Source of the DNA: Meloidogyne chitwoodi
Taxonomy: Eukaryota > Nematoda > Chromadorea > Rhabditida > Meloidogynidae
Length of the DNA stretch: 64,000 nucleotides
Direction: 5' to 3'
Assembly: GCA_015183035.1 (NCBI GenBank)
Contig: JACZZP010000017.1
Location: 1-64,000, forward strand
Shown here: positions 62,320 to 64,000 of the stretch, one piece after another
Position numbering within the stretch: the stretch's first letter is position 1
Layout: the number at the start of each line of letters is the position of its first letter
The notes under the pieces: generated by a model
Databases searched by the model: none
What the model saw: only the letters and a program-made list of their open reading frames with translations
What the model was told of the DNA's origin: nothing
Program-made: the position numbers and the translations under genes

Positions 62320-62756
62320 AAATATTTTTTAAAAATAAAAGATACCTATTATAATAATGAAAAAGAAAATGCGTGGACGTCACCTCCCTAGACATAACCA
62401 CCAATAAGATCAACAAAATTTTGTTCCCATAACTAACTTATTACTAACTAAAATAAAGTACATACTAACTATTTAATATAGGTACATTTTACATTGAACT
62501 GTAGCATTAAAAACTAAATTATCGTTTCTTTAAAAAATTTGTTCATTGACGAAAGGTCCGTTGACTTAAAGTCTATTGACAAAAAGTATTGACGAATGGT
62601 CCGTTGACGAAAAGTCTTGCCACCATTTAGGCTGCGAATAGTTCTGCGAATTTATGCTGCAATAGTTCTGCGAAATTTTATGCTGCGAAATTCTGCACGG
62701 ACGAACCACTTCCAAAACTTCATTGTGATTTTTAACTTCAGTTTTCATCATTGCTC

Positions 62757-64000
62757 ATGATGAGTTCATATTCTGATCGTCTGGATCGGTCTCTAAATAT
62801 TCTTGAAAATATTACTTTCGAATTAAATTCTGATTTTAAACTTAATGCAAGGTTTTCTTTATTTTTTAATCTTAATTAAATTCTAATTAGGAAAACTCGT
62901 TTACTTTCATTTGAACATGAACAACAGGCTTGTGTAGAGCTATCAATATTGTTGACCAACTTGGATTCTCTTGGTTCTGTTGGAAATCAGCAAATTAGTC
63001 GTGAAAAATTGAGCCGTTCAATTGCAGTTCTATTTAAAATTATTAATCATCCTGAACAAGGTTTACGCTTTTTGGCTGACCAAATATTAGATGAAATATT
63101 TCGAGTTATTTTTTTTATTTAAAAATTTATAAACGTTTTTTTCAGAAATTTATTCTTAAATTTCAAGCACCAAAAGTAATTGCATATTTGTTAACTGAAT
63201 TTGACAAAAAATCTCCAGCCCGTATATTATGTTCAGTATTACAAAAACTAAGTTGGGTAGCTGTTTATACAAAATCACAAAGAGCAGAGTAATTTTATTT
63301 TTTTTAATTTACAAAATTTATTTTATTTAGTGTATACAACTCTCATTTTTTGTGTGGAATGATACAATGTATTAAAAAAGAGGATGATTCTGTTCAGATG
63401 GCAATTCAACGTTATTTTCCTTTAATACTAGATTCGTTTGGTCCTTTTATTTGTGCCACTCATACTGAACTAGCTACGGAATTATTTAATGCTGCAATTA
63501 ATAATTTAAATTCACGTGGTGGTCAGAATAGGTATTTTATTTTTTATACAATATTCTACTCTAAACTCCAGAGCAGCCTCTATTGTGATTAATCATTTGG
63601 CTAAATTTGTGCCTTCTATTCTTCACAAATCGATTTACCAACTGGCAGGTTTATTTTTGAATTTATACGATTTGATTATTTTTATATTAACCAAAATTAT
63701 AAAAAAATAATTTATTCAATTTATTAGAAATTATATTAAATGGTGATGATAATGACGAACAACATCAACACAGGCTTTCTGGTGCTTTGAATACATTTTC
63801 CATTCTTTTACCATTTGTGTTGGAAAATATGACTCAAACTTTGGCTTTTTTATTGAAGAAAGTATAATTTTTTGTTAATTTTTTTAAAGAATTAAACTTA
63901 ATAAAATATTTCCAGTTACTTTGTAGAGTGCTTTGTTGTCTTTATAGTCGTGCAAATGAAGTAGTGCTTGCTTCTCTCGAATTTTTACAAAAATTTGTGT
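62757..64000 (+). CDS. HTT: huntingtin-like HEAT-repeat protein, 5' part
   Basis: Starts at ATG 62757 shortly after an acceptor-like tttttaacttcag and runs off the window edge. Exons joined by GT-AG introns give a helical-repeat protein: MMSSYSDRLDRSLNILENIT, QQISREKLSRSIAVLFKIIN, RFLADQILDEIF, LQKLSWVAVYTKSQRA, VQMAIQRYFPLILDSFGPFI, RLSGALNTFSILLPFVLENM and EVVLASLEFLQKFV. The order and spacing follow the N-terminal HEAT repeats of huntingtin (ADECLNKVI ... LWRFAELAHLV ... VPKIMASFG ... GALELLQQL). No polyglutamine tract is present. Other HEAT proteins are possible; assignment is from remembered similarity. In animals huntingtin is a large scaffold for vesicle transport and autophagy. Confidence 0.65.

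Larger units (their letters stand above)
61773..62616. mobile_element. inverted-repeat element with cgtcaacgga-rich arms
   Basis: Left arm 61773-61861 and right arm 62543-62616 are complementary over about 75 bp and are built from repeats of cgtcaacgga. The left arm has one extra repeat. No target duplication identified. It is interrupted by the 448 bp Merlin-like element. Confidence 0.7.

Overview
The window is a very AT-rich (roughly 75-80% by eye) piece of a nematode nuclear genome. The reasons are many short introns (mostly 40-100 bp), secreted and chemoreceptor genes of nematode type, ATGs lying just behind acceptor-like tttaacag/tttcag sequences as expected for spliced-leader trans-splicing, a worm-type Argonaute, and PIR-1. 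The base composition plus a ~177 bp satellite fit a clade IV plant parasite such as Meloidogyne (graminicola-like). Strongyloididae are the main alternative, but their genes usually carry far fewer introns. The species assignment is inference.

Layout. 1-1740 is a 177 bp satellite array. 2.1-10.9 kb holds a serpentine chemoreceptor (-), the MOCS2A sulfur carrier, a glycine-rich secreted peptide, a 22-exon astacin (EGF-CUB-TSP1) and a Cys-rich secreted protein. 13.3-24.2 kb is a (+) cluster of three diverged secreted paralogues of unknown function, with the peroxisomal ether-lipid enzyme DHAPAT (GNPAT) between the second and third. 24.9-26.0 kb is a HAD phosphatase (-). 28.3-32.6 kb is an Argonaute (-), head-to-head with the PIR-1/DUSP11 RNA phosphatase (+, 33.5-34.8 kb). 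34.9-41 kb has a small coiled-coil-like protein (-), a 7TM chemoreceptor (+) and DGAT2 (-). 41.7-45.2 kb is a Cys-loop ligand-gated channel (-). 45.3-49.2 kb is mobile DNA: a Merlin-like element, a 1 kb (GAGACC)-rich long-TIR element with a tRNA-like insert, and its 106 bp miniature. 50.2-51.9 kb is another secreted Lys/Glu-rich protein. 52.8-61.5 kb is CAD (GATase-CPSase-DHOase-ATCase, -). 61.8-62.6 kb is a nested transposon pair. From 62.76 kb a huntingtin-like HEAT protein runs off the edge.

Themes. (1) At least eight introns in three genes need GC-AG splice sites to keep conserved protein frames. (2) The Argonaute and PIR-1 genes share a ~0.9 kb divergent intergenic region and belong to the same kind of small-RNA biochemistry. 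(3) The secreted paralogue family is the best candidate for undescribed biology here. (4) CAD and the huntingtin-like gene are divergent across an intergenic region that is mostly transposon.

Limits: gene models were built by eye from frames and splice motifs; exon edges are given only where frames join cleanly.
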